A stretch of DNA of 12,909 nt from Baffinella frigidus (GCA_026770585.1 MU647519.1:35621-48529), one strand, 5' to 3'. Positions 1-5,812 are shown, counted from the stretch's first letter. The notes: a model not told the origin generated them from the sequence alone. Translations and numbers: made by a program.

Positions 1-36
1 CGTAGGGCGTATGCGCCTACTGGCCACTCAAGGGAT

Positions 37-67
37 GGTGGCGTAAAGCGCAAAGCTTTATGCCACC
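37..67. repeat. Small hairpin, 13 bp arms
   Basis: The arms are 37-49 and 55-67, GGTGGC-TAAAGC against its complement with one G-T wobble, around a five-base loop. A run of 14 G follows at 80-93. I see no gene in 1-160. The segment 132-158 (aggctccc...aaaatggctc) resembles 2975-3005, so it is a dispersed repeat. Confidence 0.6.
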
Positions 68-161
68 CCAGCGGGCTGCGGGGGGGGGGGGGGTGCTTGC
101 GCCATCCCCTGGGCCAGCCTTTTGTTTTCGCAAGGCTCCCTGAGGAAAATGGCTCAAGTTA

Positions 162-280
162 CAGGGGTACCTCGCTCATAAGAAACCGCCCACCCCCCTA
201 GGAACCACCATGGGGCCCTAGTCGTGGTCCTACTGTAGGGTCCTAGGTGGGGGCGGTTTCTTATGAGCGAGGTACCCCTG
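162..280 (+). mobile_element. Family A inverted-repeat element, copy 1
   Basis: Begins CAGGGGTACCTCGCTCATAA and ends with the complement, with terminal inverted repeats of about 30 bp. The interior is also nearly self-complementary (ctagga, accacca, tagggtcctagg). The left flank is TA and the right flank TG, so one junction has mutated. It has no room for a transposase, so it is a MITE-like non-autonomous element. Copies 1 and 2 share interior orientation. Confidence 0.85.
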
Positions 281-324
281 TGCATCCTCGAGTTGAGCTA
301 CCGTCCAGGGCTAGTGGTAAGACG

Positions 325-470
325 GGCCTCGCCTCCCACGAGCCTTGCGAAGCGGACCAAACCGGCGATTGTTTGGAACCATTTCCTCGGGCGCCGCATT
401 CGTTTTCGAAGGTGCCGCCCGAGGAATTGGCGCGTGCGCCAGCCTCGATTTGGTCCGCCTCGGAGGGCTG
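325..470. repeat. Nested inverted repeat (element H)
   Basis: The outer pair is agcggaccaaaccggcg near 350-366 against cgatttggtccgcct near 445-459. The inner pair is ttcctcgggcg at 383-393 against the complement near 414-425. The stretch is GC-rich. Overlapping open frames on both strands (about 75-80 codons) mostly follow from the symmetry and from the flanking family A ends, so I do not call a gene. It carries the GGACCAAA/TTTGGTCC motif found in many other elements of the window. Confidence 0.5.
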
Positions 471-540
471 ATGGTCCTGAGGCGGGTCCGCCGCTCTCGG
501 TGTAACCGGAGTGGGTAGAGTGGTGACTTGGAGGCCACTA

Positions 541-659
541 CAGGGGTACCTCGCTCCTAAGAAACCGCCACCCCCCTAGGACCACCGTAGGGCCCTAGGC
601 ATGGGCCTACTGTAGGGTCCTAAGGGGGGGGGGGGGTTCTTATGAGAGAGGTACCCCTG
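541..659 (+). mobile_element. Family A inverted-repeat element, copy 2
   Basis: CAGGGGTACCTCGCTC at the left, complement at the right, with TA directly outside both ends (539-540 and 660-661), which fits a TA target-site duplication. It is 119 bp like copy 1. A 13-G run lies in the right half, opposite a shorter C run in the left half. The right arm reads gagagagg where other copies read gagcgagg. Confidence 0.85.
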
Positions 660-734
660 TAGAGCGGTGACTTAGTGATCATTAAGTGGACCTCGAAGGT
701 GGTCCACTTTCAGGTTCCCTGTACTGTAGGGTTT

Positions 735-904
735 AGGGCTTAGGGTTCAGAGGAAGAAAGAAGAAGTGAGTTCAGGGCTCAGAGTTTAGAGGAAGAGAGA
801 CGAAGTGAGAGGAGTGGGGACATGAGAGGAGTGGAGAAGACAGAAGAAATGAGAGAGGAGTGAGGACGAATAAGAGGTCCATTGAGAAGGGAGGGGGGGG
901 GGGG
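735..904 (+). repeat. Purine-rich tract (GA-rich, ends in G run)
   Basis: Almost entirely G and A on the plus strand, with partly repeated units such as gaagaagtgag, gacgaagtgag and agaggagtg. It opens with a short telomere-like piece in TTTAGGG orientation (727-750) and ends in a G13 run. Tracts like this are simple-sequence DNA and can form triplex structures. No coding signal seen. Confidence 0.6.
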
Positions 905-926
905 GTCATGGATGCGTGGAAAGGTT

Positions 927-1045
927 GAGAGGTACCTCACTCATAAGAAACCGCCTCCCCCTAGGAACCTACAGTAGGACCATGCCCAGGGTCCAGTGGT
1001 GGTCCTAGGGGGGGGGGGCAGTTTCTTATGAGCGAGGTACCCCTG
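927..1045 (-). mobile_element. Family A inverted-repeat element, copy 3, left end degraded
   Basis: The right end is intact (ggtacccctg followed by TA). The left end reads gagaggtacc where others read caggggtacc. The interior (ctacagtaggaccatgcc) is the reverse complement of the copy 1 and 2 interior, so this copy lies in the opposite orientation. It is 119 bp, matching those copies despite the decayed end. Confidence 0.8.
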
Positions 1046-1132
1046 TAGAGAGGGAGATTTGATGGCGATGGTGGCTGTGAACCGATTAAATGCGTGTTTT
1101 CTCTAGGATCGAGTGCACGTGCGGCGTACATC

Positions 1133-1299
1133 CCACCACCCTCACGCTTTGGGCAAATGGTCGAATTTGGCGGTACATAATGCCCTTGGAGACCGTCGGA
1201 TTCCGACGTCGGTTATTTTAAAAACTCCAAAAGCAAGGTGTTTGGAGTTTTAAAAATGGTACGTAATTTCCCATTTGCCCAAACCGTGAGGGCTGGTGG
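1133..1299. mobile_element. Family N inverted-repeat element, copy 1
   Basis: Terminal inverted repeats of about 28 bp: 1133-1160 (ccaccaccctcacg...gggcaaatgg) and 1271-1299 (ccatttgccc...gagggctggtgg), with one mismatch and one indel. Inside are two further hairpins, gtcggattccgac at 1194-1206 and aaaactccaaa/tttggagtttt near 1221-1251. No protein is encoded. The end motif CCACCAACCCTCACGG recurs near 5870, 9330, 11505 and 11737. Confidence 0.75.
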
Positions 1300-1512
1300 T
1301 CAGGGCCCTGGGATTGAGGTCCAAGACTTTTTCGAGCAACGGTGCTCAGTTTTTCAAGGCCTGCAACTTTGCACTAGGAAGTTTGTCGGAGGAGTTCTGG
1401 TAGTTAAGGGGGGTTAGTCACGTGACTGGCGAAAGAATTCGCACTTTGTACGGGGATCCTTTAGATGGGCCGATTGCCGAAGACACGCACCAGCCTTCAG
1501 AACTTGTTATCC
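1300..1512. other. Unassigned stretch
   Basis: Between a family N and a family A element. No long open frame, obvious repeat or RNA gene could be recognised in it. Confidence 0.4.
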
Positions 1513-1514
1513 TA

Positions 1515-1636
1515 CAGGGGTACCTCGCTCACACAAGAACCCCCCCCCCTAGGACCCTACAGTAGGACCATGCCTAGGGCCCTATGGTGGTCCTAGGGGG
1601 GGGGGGCAGTTTCTTATGAACGAGGTAGTACCCCTG
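1515..1636 (-). mobile_element. Family A inverted-repeat element, copy 4
   Basis: CAGGGGTACC and GGTA(GTA)CCCCTG ends, with TA on both sides (1513-1514 and 1637-1638). The right arm has an extra GTA, giving 122 bp. Interior orientation matches copy 3. The interior holds aggaccctacagtaggacc, a core also seen in the long-repeat element near 6856 and 8876. Confidence 0.85.
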
Positions 1637-1638
1637 TA

Positions 1639-1818
1639 GGCCCAGACCTCAAAACCTTGGGTGTTCTGGATTTTCCTGGATTTTCCTCCAACCACGCAGG
1701 AGGCTACAGTCATCACCCAGCCCCGGATATCTGGGGATAACGTGACCAATTTCCAATACAAATTGAAGAAAAGGAACCAATTCCGATTCAAAAGTGGACC
1801 CTGTAGTCTTCTGAGCGG
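1639..1818. other. Unassigned stretch with short tandem repeat
   Basis: An 11 bp unit (tggattttcct) is repeated twice near 1667-1689. The minus-strand open frames of 62-69 codons here begin or end in the family A arm and show no recognisable domain, so I do not treat them as genes. Confidence 0.4.
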
Positions 1819-1846
1819 ATAACCCGTTTGTGGACAAACAGGTTAT
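1819..1846. repeat. Mini-hairpin ATAACC...GGTTAT, copy 1
   Basis: The 12 bp arms (1819-1830 and 1835-1846) have one mismatch and a four-base loop, followed by TTAC. A second hairpin with the same outline and the same TTAC tail lies at 4646-4677 inside a coding-like region. The pair suggests a tiny mobile or structural repeat. Confidence 0.55.
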
Positions 1847-1878
1847 TTACGGCCCGACCGTTGCGCTTTTGGAGGGTA

Positions 1879-1984
1879 CAGGGGTACCTCGCTCATAAGA
1901 AAACGCTTCCCCCTAGGGACCCCCATAGGGCCCTACTGTAGGGCCCTAGGGGGGGGGCGTTTTCTTATGAGCGAGGTACCCCTG
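1879..1984 (+). mobile_element. Family A element, short subfamily, copy 5
   Basis: Has CAGGGG ends and TA on both sides, but only 106 bp. The arm reads gaaaacgcttccccc in place of gaaaccgcc, and the interior lacks about 14 bp of copies 1 and 2. By eye it is base-for-base identical to copy 6, which begins 139 bp later. Confidence 0.9.
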
Positions 1985-2017
1985 TAGGGCTAGTCCTAGG
2001 AGCATAGGACCTCCCTA

Positions 2018-2123
2018 CAGGGGTACCTCGCTCATAAGAAAACGCTTCCCCCTAGGGACCCCCATAGGGCCCTACTGTAGGGCCCTAGGGGGGGGGCGTT
2101 TTCTTATGAGCGAGGTACCCCTG
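2018..2123 (+). mobile_element. Family A element, short subfamily, copy 6
   Basis: Appears identical to copy 5 over the full 106 bp including a nine-G run, with TA on both sides. The 29 bp spacer (1987-2015) is itself partly palindromic (gtccta...taggac). Identity implies recent transposition, local duplication or gene conversion. Confidence 0.9.
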
Positions 2124-2125
2124 TA

Positions 2126-2545
2126 GGTGACAAGCCAAAGTACAGCAAGCCACAGCGGGCCTCTGAGAGAAGCTCGAGAAATATCCGTGGCCAGACCCAC
2201 CAACCACACGGTGGACTGCGGACCTTTGATCCGTGAACTTGCCCAGGATGCAGTCAACTTTAAGGATTTTCTAATGCAAAATTTGTCACGTTACCGCTAA
2301 ATCCAGGGGAACGGAAACCTTCGTAGTTCACCGTGTGGTTGGGCTGCCTACGTAGGTACGGGCAATGCCCTTGAACCACAGCGGGCGGAGCCCAATGCTC
2401 TCCTGGGAGTAAGGCAGATCTGATCCTTTGCTTGGGGATGGCACGGGCTGACACCGACAATCCTGTTTAATAAACACGAAATGAACGAAAAAAATACCTC
2501 TATTCCACATACGTAACCTATGTGCGCTAGAACAAACCGGTTATT
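2126..2545. other. Unassigned stretch with a degraded family N-like repeat pair
   Basis: A 14 bp inverted pair, ccaaccacacggtg at 2200-2213 and its complement at 2329-2342, resembles the family N end, so a decayed element may span 2196-2343. The word ccacagcgggc occurs on either side (near 2151 and 2377). Short frames of 60-66 codons are open on the minus strand, but GC3 bias is weak and no domain is recognisable. Confidence 0.4.
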
Positions 2546-2551
2546 TTAGAA

Positions 2552-2573
2552 TTGCGGTCATCAATGACCGCAA
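2552..2573. repeat. Perfect hairpin, 10 bp arms, two-base loop
   Basis: TTGCGGTCAT at 2552-2561 pairs with ATGACCGCAA at 2564-2573. It follows ggttatttta, a word also seen after the inner palindrome of the family N element near 1211. With only two loop bases it would act as a cruciform or replication-arrest site rather than a terminator of known type. Confidence 0.6.
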
Positions 2574-3057
2574 CAAGTCAAGAAGTGTCAATCAGTGAGA
2601 CCAACTCGGCTACAGCCGCCAAAAGGGTAGTGTGGCCGACAAGTCAGGGCGAAGTTTTTAAGTACGAAAGAAGGCTACCCATCAGCTTTTTACACCAATA
2701 CACTGGCAGTTTAGACCAGTTTTTTAGTCGAAAAACTGAAAAACTGACCCATTTCTCGGGCAGTTTCAGTTTTTAACAAAAAAATGGTAGTTGACTGGTT
2801 TATGGGTTTTCGTCGGCCACACTACGGAGGTGAGAGTTGCATCGATTCGCCTGGAGTGTGTCATCTTTGCCAGTCGTCTGGAGGGTGTGGGAAGGAAAGG
2901 CGCCTCGTTTCCAACCTGGGGCAAAGCGAGATTTAATTTAATCGCATGGACAGCCTCGTGTGGCTGTCTCCCCTGGAGGCTCCCCAGGGTGAAAATGGCT
3001 CCAAGAAACCACCTAGCCCTCCCCCGTAGGGGGGAAAGGCGAGGTTTGCTAAGTTGA
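2564..3057 (+). other. Unassigned; two weak plus-strand frames
   Basis: Frames of 74 codons (2552-2776) and 88 codons (2791-3057) are open on the plus strand. Neither shows the strong G or C third-position preference of the coding pieces at 3900-5450 and 6615-6680, and no motif is recognisable. The first ends in AT-rich repeats of cagttttt/aaaaactg (2717-2776). The end of the second (2975-3005) is a dispersed repeat also found at 132-158. I would not annotate either as a gene without transcript support. Confidence 0.25.
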
Positions 3058-3460
3058 CAGACACGACCGCTTCACGCTAGGGGGAGAGGTGCGACGACAG
3101 CAGAGGGCTCAACTTGCCCGCTACCACCCCGGAGGGTAGGTATGGGAACTAGTGTCTCATCCGCTAGGACGAACTAACTAGCCAGCAGGGAAGGCGTGGA
3201 CGATTGGGGGAGCATTGGACTCTGGTAAAAAATCAGGCCCTTTAGGTCCTTTAGGTTCCAGGGGAAAAATCGAGATTCAAAGCCGTTTTTTTGTGCCGCC
3301 TGATCCAAATAACCTGACCAAAACGACATCTCAACCTGAAGCCTGAATTTTTAATTCTTTTTTTCAGGTTCCAGGCGGGGGGGAGGGGGGGGAGGGTCAG
3401 TTGAGGTGCGGGGAGTGGGGGGGCGCCATGCGGTGCACCGTGGGCTGGAAAAAAAACGAA
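3058..3460. other. Unassigned, with G-rich tract
   Basis: No coding signal. The segment 3235-3257 contains ctttaggtcctttaggtt, the word that also starts both copies of the tandem unit at 4243-4450. A G-rich stretch of short G runs lies at 3377-3423. The flanking acctgaagcctg and caggttccaggc words are related repeats. Confidence 0.4.
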
Positions 3461-3592
3461 AATTGTAAAGCAAAAAGACTTACAATTGTAGAGGGCCCTT
3501 ACAGTTTTAAGTCTTTTTCAAAATCATGTCCGGCCACTTAGAATTTTGGGCCTGAGGGAAATCCTAAGGATCTCCGGCCAGTTAGAATTTTT
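3461..3592. repeat. Nested short inverted repeats and a direct repeat
   Basis: AATTGTAA at 3461-3468 pairs with TTACAATT at 3480-3487. AAAAAGACTT at 3472-3481 pairs with AAGTCTTTTT at 3509-3518. These overlap, so two alternative folds are possible. Next come two copies of tccggccanttagaattttt, 43 bp apart (about 3530 and 3573). No gene seen. Confidence 0.5.
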
Positions 3593-3634
3593 GAGGTGTC
3601 GTTATTGCAGATCAGCCTGCTCCAAAAACAGGCT

Positions 3635-4025
3635 TTAATAAGTTGATAAACTGATGGAACACGCTAAGGGGAGAGATGAAGGCACCTTTGGGTCCTGTAG
3701 GTTCTTGGAGCTCCCAACATAGGCGGACCTAGTGCAGCGGTACCTACCAGTAGAACAGACAGTAAGTTCATCGGGACCCACGTCGTCATACTCATAGGGA
3801 AACTTGATTTTTAGTCCTATGGCCCTACGGAATTGTCTACTTCCTACGGTAGGAAATTCCGTAGCTAAACCCACCTCAAAGTTCGAAGTTTTACGACTAA
3901 TACGCCCGTTGTGTGCAGCGCTGACACCACACTTGAATCGCCTCACGATACAGTCTGTCTCGTAGTTGGGGAAACACTCGGTGCCGCACGCGGGGTAGGC
4001 GTTGACGACGACAGGGAGCGCAGGC
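3635..4025 (-). CDS. Unrecognised protein fragment, downstream coding piece
   Basis: The minus strand is open here. From 4025 down to about 3900 nearly every codon ends in G or C, giving residues such as PVVVNAYPACGTECFPNYE, then IVRRFKCGVS. Further on, GC3 drops and the frame runs into palindromic sequence (ctacggaatt at 3824-3833 and its complement near 3855-3865), so the exon probably ends near 3900-3930 and the rest is intron or non-coding. The frame is the continuation of the piece at 4170-4244 if the 144 bp element between them and one copy of its 4 bp duplication are removed. I do not recognise the family. The cysteines hint at a metal-binding or secreted domain, but that is speculative. 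Confidence 0.5.
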
Positions 4026-4169
4026 TTATCCGGGGAAACCTATTTTTCTTTAGTTTGATGGCAAGGAAAATTACTACACAAATGCTTTTTAAAATATTAC
4101 TAATAAGAACGAATTATGTAGTAATTTTCCTTGCCATCAAACTAAAGAAAAATAGGTTTCCCCGGATAA
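4026..4169. mobile_element. Perfect palindromic element, 53 bp arms, with AGGC target duplication
   Basis: Arms 4026-4078 and 4117-4169 match base for base over 53 bp (ends TTATCCGGGG...CCCCGGATAA) around a 38 bp AT-rich spacer. AGGC lies directly outside both ends (4022-4025 and 4170-4173), a candidate 4 bp target-site duplication. The element is AT-rich while its flanks are GC-rich coding sequence. Neither arm has diverged, so insertion is recent or the arms are kept equal by conversion. It encodes nothing, so it is a MITE-like or foldback element. If left in the RNA it breaks the minus-strand frame. Confidence 0.9.
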
Positions 4170-4244
4170 AGGCGGCTGGGCGGCGCGGTCCTCCTCGATG
4201 TCCGCGGCTTCGCGCACCGCCATGTCGCGCCGCTGCGCCTTCAG
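4170..4244 (-). CDS. Unrecognised protein fragment, central coding piece
   Basis: On the minus strand 23 of 24 codons end in G or C, reading LKAQRRDMAVREAADIEED and then RAAQPP. It is charged and alanine-rich, probably helical. Such third-position bias is hard to get by chance and is the strongest coding evidence in the window. The piece begins just after one copy of a tandem unit (4243-4345) and ends at the AGGC duplication of the palindromic element. A splice acceptor (CCTGAAG or similar) could open the exon at about 4240. A 70-codon frame overlapping it on the same strand (4114-4326) has poorer codon use and is taken as a shadow. Family not recognised. Confidence 0.65.
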
Positions 4245-4450
4245 GTCCTTTAGGTTTTAATTTCTCCCAACATATGCCAACGGCACGCCCTTCCGTAGAA
4301 AGGACTGCAAAGAAAGCGGCGGTCATGGCGCGGTCCCAGTCCTTTAGGTCCTTTAGGTTTTAATTTCTCCCAACATAGCCCAACGACACGCCCTTCCGTA
4401 GAAAGGACTGCAGAGAAAGCATTTTTGCTTTCGGATCGCGGTCCCAGTGC
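4243..4450 (-). repeat. Tandem duplication of about 103-108 bp, two copies
   Basis: Copy one (4243-4345) and copy two (4346-4450) share aggtcctttaggtttt, then ctcccaacata, cacgcccttccgtagaaagg, actgca, agaaagc, and cgcggtcccagt. They differ by a few substitutions and a small insertion. On the minus strand each holds the coding-like words AAG-ACTGGGACCGCG (KDWDR and KHWDR, same reading frame), then a pyrimidine-rich stretch ending in GCAG (ctttctttgcag, ctttctctgcag). The duplication therefore appears to include an exon end plus intron sequence, with possible GC-AG or GT-AG boundaries that cannot be fixed from DNA alone. Confidence 0.8.
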
Positions 4451-4668
4451 TTGCCAGTGAGGCGCAGCGCGGACCCGCGGAAGCTGGTCAGCACCAGGCT
4501 GGTGCGGTGGCGTGCGAAGATCTCCCCCCGACGCTGCTCGACAGTCTTGAGGGGGGCGCGGGCGTCCGCCCCTGCTGCCGCCAAGGCCGCCACGTTCCCA
4601 AACACCACTCGTTCTCGCCGGACGGAAAGCGCATGCTCGGGAGTCATAACCTGTGTGTACCTTGCCAC
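4360..4668 (-). CDS. Unrecognised protein fragment, upstream coding piece
   Basis: A 102-codon minus-strand frame. The part from about 4645 to 4437 has roughly 80 percent G or C at third positions with lower GC at second positions, the pattern of a true exon: VRRERVVFGNVAALAAAG, then EIFARHRTSLVLTSF, then LTGKHWDRD. After about 4432 it runs into the tandem unit and stops at TAA, so the exon likely ends near KHWDRDPK. An M codon lies at 4639-4641, but the frame is also open further upstream. The frame continues at 4678-5013 except for a TAA beside the mini-hairpin. A competing plus-strand frame exists over the same DNA (see 4447-5076). No family recognised. Confidence 0.45.
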   Translation of the reverse strand: MARYTQVMTPEHALSVRRERVVFGNVAALAAAGADARAPLKTVEQRRGEIFARHRTSLVLTSFRGSALRLTGKHWDRDPKAKMLSLQSFLRKGVSLGYVGRN

Positions 4669-5076
4669 ACAGGTTATTTACCCCGACAGTTGAGATTTTT
4701 CGGTGGACGTTCTGTCTTGCCAGCGGCGCTTCCCTTGGCCGACCGAAGCAGCTGCAGGATCTCCACAGGGAGGGGAAGCAATGGGGGTCCCCGTGGTGCC
4801 GCGGCTTTCGTTTGGAAGAATGAAAGCTGCAGACTCCGGGTTGCAGTCTCCACTCCGTCCAGCCGAAGGGGGCTTGACGACACGGGCCTTGGGGGGCAAC
4901 AAGACGACACGGGCCTTGATGGGGGGTGCTGTCACAAGCCGCCCCGTCACGGGCCTGCTACCGCAGCACGCCAAAGTGATCGAGTCTGGAATGCTGGTGA
5001 CCTCCCCCCGCACGCACCGTCCAAAATATTTAGGGAGAGGCCCAAACGCCTCAGAGGATGGGCCTCAAGAGGCTGA
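4447..5076 (+). CDS. Alternative: 209-codon plus-strand frame, unnamed
   Basis: This is the longest open frame in the window and it crosses the hairpin at 4646-4677 without a stop. It holds SFSPDGKRMLGSHN, which resembles a WD40 blade, and CCRQGRHVPKHH and LCVPCHTGY with paired cysteines. Against it, GC at codon positions one and three is similarly high, as expected for a shadow frame in GC-rich DNA, and the minus-strand reading of 4437-4645 has a more natural codon pattern and protein composition. A simple repeat (DDTGLGGQQDDTGLDGG) reflects an underlying DNA duplication. I give it as an alternative, since both strands cannot easily be coding here. Confidence 0.3.
   Translation: MLASEAQRGPAEAGQHQAGAVACEDLPPTLLDSLEGGAGVRPCCRQGRHVPKHHSFSPDGKRMLGSHNLCVPCHTGYLPRQLRFFGGRSVLPAALPLADRSSCRISTGRGSNGGPRGAAAFVWKNESCRLRVAVSTPSSRRGLDDTGLGGQQDDTGLDGGCCHKPPRHGPATAARQSDRVWNAGDLPPHAPSKIFRERPKRLRGWASRG
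4646..4677. repeat. Mini-hairpin ATAACC...GGTTAT, copy 2
   Basis: Perfect 12 bp arms (4646-4657 and 4666-4677) with an eight-base loop, followed by TTAC as in copy 1 at 1819-1846. It lies between two pieces of one minus-strand reading frame, and the TAA at its edge is the only stop between 5013 and 4362 in that frame. It may therefore be an insertion into a former exon. Confidence 0.65.
4678..5013 (-). CDS. Possible further piece of the minus-strand gene
   Basis: A 111-codon minus-strand frame in phase with 4360-4668 and separated from it only by the TAA next to the mini-hairpin. GC3 is moderate (about two thirds). The product would be rich in Pro, Ala, Ser and Gly, with an internal repeat (KARVV twice, from aaggcccgtgtcgtc). 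That composition is typical of a disordered linker. A plus-strand frame at 4703-5197 is equally open with similar codon statistics, so strand is uncertain. No start codon can be chosen and no family is recognised. Confidence 0.3.
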   Translation of the reverse strand: MRGEVTSIPDSITLACCGSRPVTGRLVTAPPIKARVVLLPPKARVVKPPSAGRSGDCNPESAAFILPNESRGTTGTPIASPPCGDPAAASVGQGKRRWQDRTSTEKSQLSG

Positions 5077-5090
5077 GCCTCGTGCCTGTG

Positions 5091-5120
5091 CTGACCCCCG
5101 CCCCCATCGCGCGCAGCGGC
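5091..5120 (+). repeat. 30 bp direct repeat, left copy
   Basis: CTGACCCCCGCCCCCATC, five variable bases, then CAGCGGC. The same unit recurs at 5263-5292. The two flank hairpin element G1. The right copy ends in a pyrimidine-rich CCCCGCAG that would serve as splice acceptor for the exon at 5289, and the left copy ends in GCGCAG. Confidence 0.75.
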
Positions 5121-5137
5121 ACGCGCCTTGCCACCAG

Positions 5138-5263
5138 CCAACAGAAGAGAACCAAATCAGGGTGATGAGTCCTGTGGTAAACACCCCTGCAGACTAAAGG
5201 CTGCGCCTTGAGTCTACAGGGGAAATTCAACTTTTGCGATCGTCGATTTGGTTCACTTCTGGC
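5138..5263 (+). mobile_element. Hairpin element G1
   Basis: Left arm GCCAACAGAAGAGAACCAAATC (5138-5159) pairs with right arm gatttggttcacttctggc (5245-5263). Inner arms acccctgcagactaaaggc and gccttgagtctacagggg close the top of the hairpin with apex stems 5191-5201 and 5205-5215. It is related to G2 at 5451-5598 in both outer (gaaccaaa) and inner (cccctg..gacta) motifs. It lies between the two 30 bp direct repeats. Confidence 0.7.
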
Positions 5264-5292
5264 TGACCCCCGCCCCCATCCCCCGCAGCGGC
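5263..5292 (+). repeat. 30 bp direct repeat, right copy
   Basis: Second copy of CTGACCCCCGCCCCCATC...CAGCGGC. Its 3' part overlaps the proposed acceptor (AG at 5287-5288) and the first codon of the plus-strand exon. It may be a long duplication caused by the arrival of G1, or an older duplication of an intron end. Confidence 0.7.
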
Positions 5293-5450
5293 CATCGGGC
5301 GACGATCCGATCACGCTCCACAAGAGCGGTTCCGCCTTCGACAGTTTTCAGAACCGCGCGGTGTTCCAGAAATCCTCCTCCTCGATGAACCTCAAAGTGG
5401 GGATCAAGGATGACGGCGCGCTCGGGATCATCCAGAAGAAGCGGATCACG
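5289..5450 (+). CDS. GC3-rich exon of an unrecognised protein
   Basis: 54 codons with about 87 percent G or C at third positions and about half at first positions, a clear plus-strand coding pattern. The complementary minus-strand frame would need an unnatural excess at first positions, so it is rejected. Residues include DDPITLHKSGSAFDSFQNRA, then NLKVGIKDDGALGIIQKKRI. The DNA before it ends in CCCCGCAG and the DNA after it starts GTTTAC, so it reads as an internal exon of 162 bp in phase 0 at both ends. It sits between hairpin elements G1 and G2, which would occupy the two introns. The open frame extends to 5208-5492, but those ends lie in the elements. Family not recognised. Confidence 0.65.
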
Positions 5451-5598
5451 GTTTACCACCAGCCACCAGAAGTGAACCAAAGCAAAGATTGATTTCCCCT
5501 GCTGACTAAGCCCTCAGGGTTTAGTCTGTAGGGGAAAGCAACGTTTGCCATTCTTCGATTTGGTTCGCTTCTGGTGGTTGGCGGCTGGCTCCTCCCAG
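5451..5598 (+). mobile_element. Hairpin element G2, coincident with a possible GT-AG intron
   Basis: The segment starts GTTTAC and ends CTCCTCCCAG, 148 bp. Inside, the left arm ccaccagaagtgaaccaaa (from about 5463) pairs with tttggttcgcttctggtgg (to about 5578), and inner arms gactaagccct (5504-5514) and agggtttagtc (5516-5526) close the hairpin. G1 has the same architecture. A single 7085-7114 end (ccaccaaccaccataacag, then aaccaaatc) belongs to the same family. Removing it joins ACG to TTCAATTTGG without breaking the frame. Confidence 0.65.
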
Positions 5599-5612
5599 TT
5601 CAATTTGGGCTC

Positions 5613-5716
5613 GTAGATAGAGTGCCCCCCCCGAAATTTCACTGGTGAATTTCGTGGGGGGGGGTCAAGATTCACCTGTGCAATTTCGGGGGGGGCACTC
5701 TATCTTCATCATCCAG
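5613..5716 (+). mobile_element. Hairpin element K, within a possible GT-AG intron
   Basis: Arms agatagagtg-C8-gaaatt (5615-5638) and the perfect complement (5682-5705) total 24 bp, and pairing continues imperfectly inward (tcactggtgaat against attcacctgtg). The hairpin is bordered by GT at 5613 and by ATCCAG ending at 5716, so it can be read as a 104 bp intron. If so, the exon before it is only 14 bp (5599-5612), which is unusual. Simple insertion into an ancestral ...ctcg|tcatcatccag sequence is equally possible. Confidence 0.7.
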
Positions 5717-5738
5717 AACGGGTGACGGTGCGCAACAA

Positions 5739-5812
5739 CCCTATACCGAAAACCCTACACCCTGCACCCCAAACCCTGCACCCCAAACCCTATACCCCAA
5801 ACCCTACATCCG
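5739..5812 (+). repeat. Degenerate telomere-like repeats
   Basis: Units such as ccctatacc, ccctacacc, ccctgcacccc and aaaccc in CCCTAAA orientation. Just upstream, gtgcgcaaca (5729-5738) echoes the exon word GTGCGCAACGTC seen at 6487 and 6615. Confidence 0.7.

Noticed and set aside
247-538. Overlapping 74-80 codon frames on both strands
   Set aside because: They start in a family A arm and cross a nested inverted repeat. Symmetry alone keeps both strands open, and no domain is visible.
1582-2257. Minus-strand frames ending YRGTSLIRK or similar
   Set aside because: The shared C-terminal residues are the translated family A terminal repeat, not a protein motif.
3635-3900. Continuation of the minus-strand coding piece to its stop at 3635
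   Set aside because: GC3 bias fades after about 3900 and the DNA is palindromic, so it is likely intron or non-coding.
4703-5197. 164-codon plus-strand frame
   Set aside because: Its codon statistics equal those of the minus-strand frame over the same DNA, and its end runs into hairpin G1. Kept only as an uncertainty about strand.
5253-5480. Minus-strand frame of 75 codons over the 5289-5450 exon
   Set aside because: Its codons are the exact complements of the plus codons, with GC excess at first and not third positions, so it is a shadow of the plus-strand exon.
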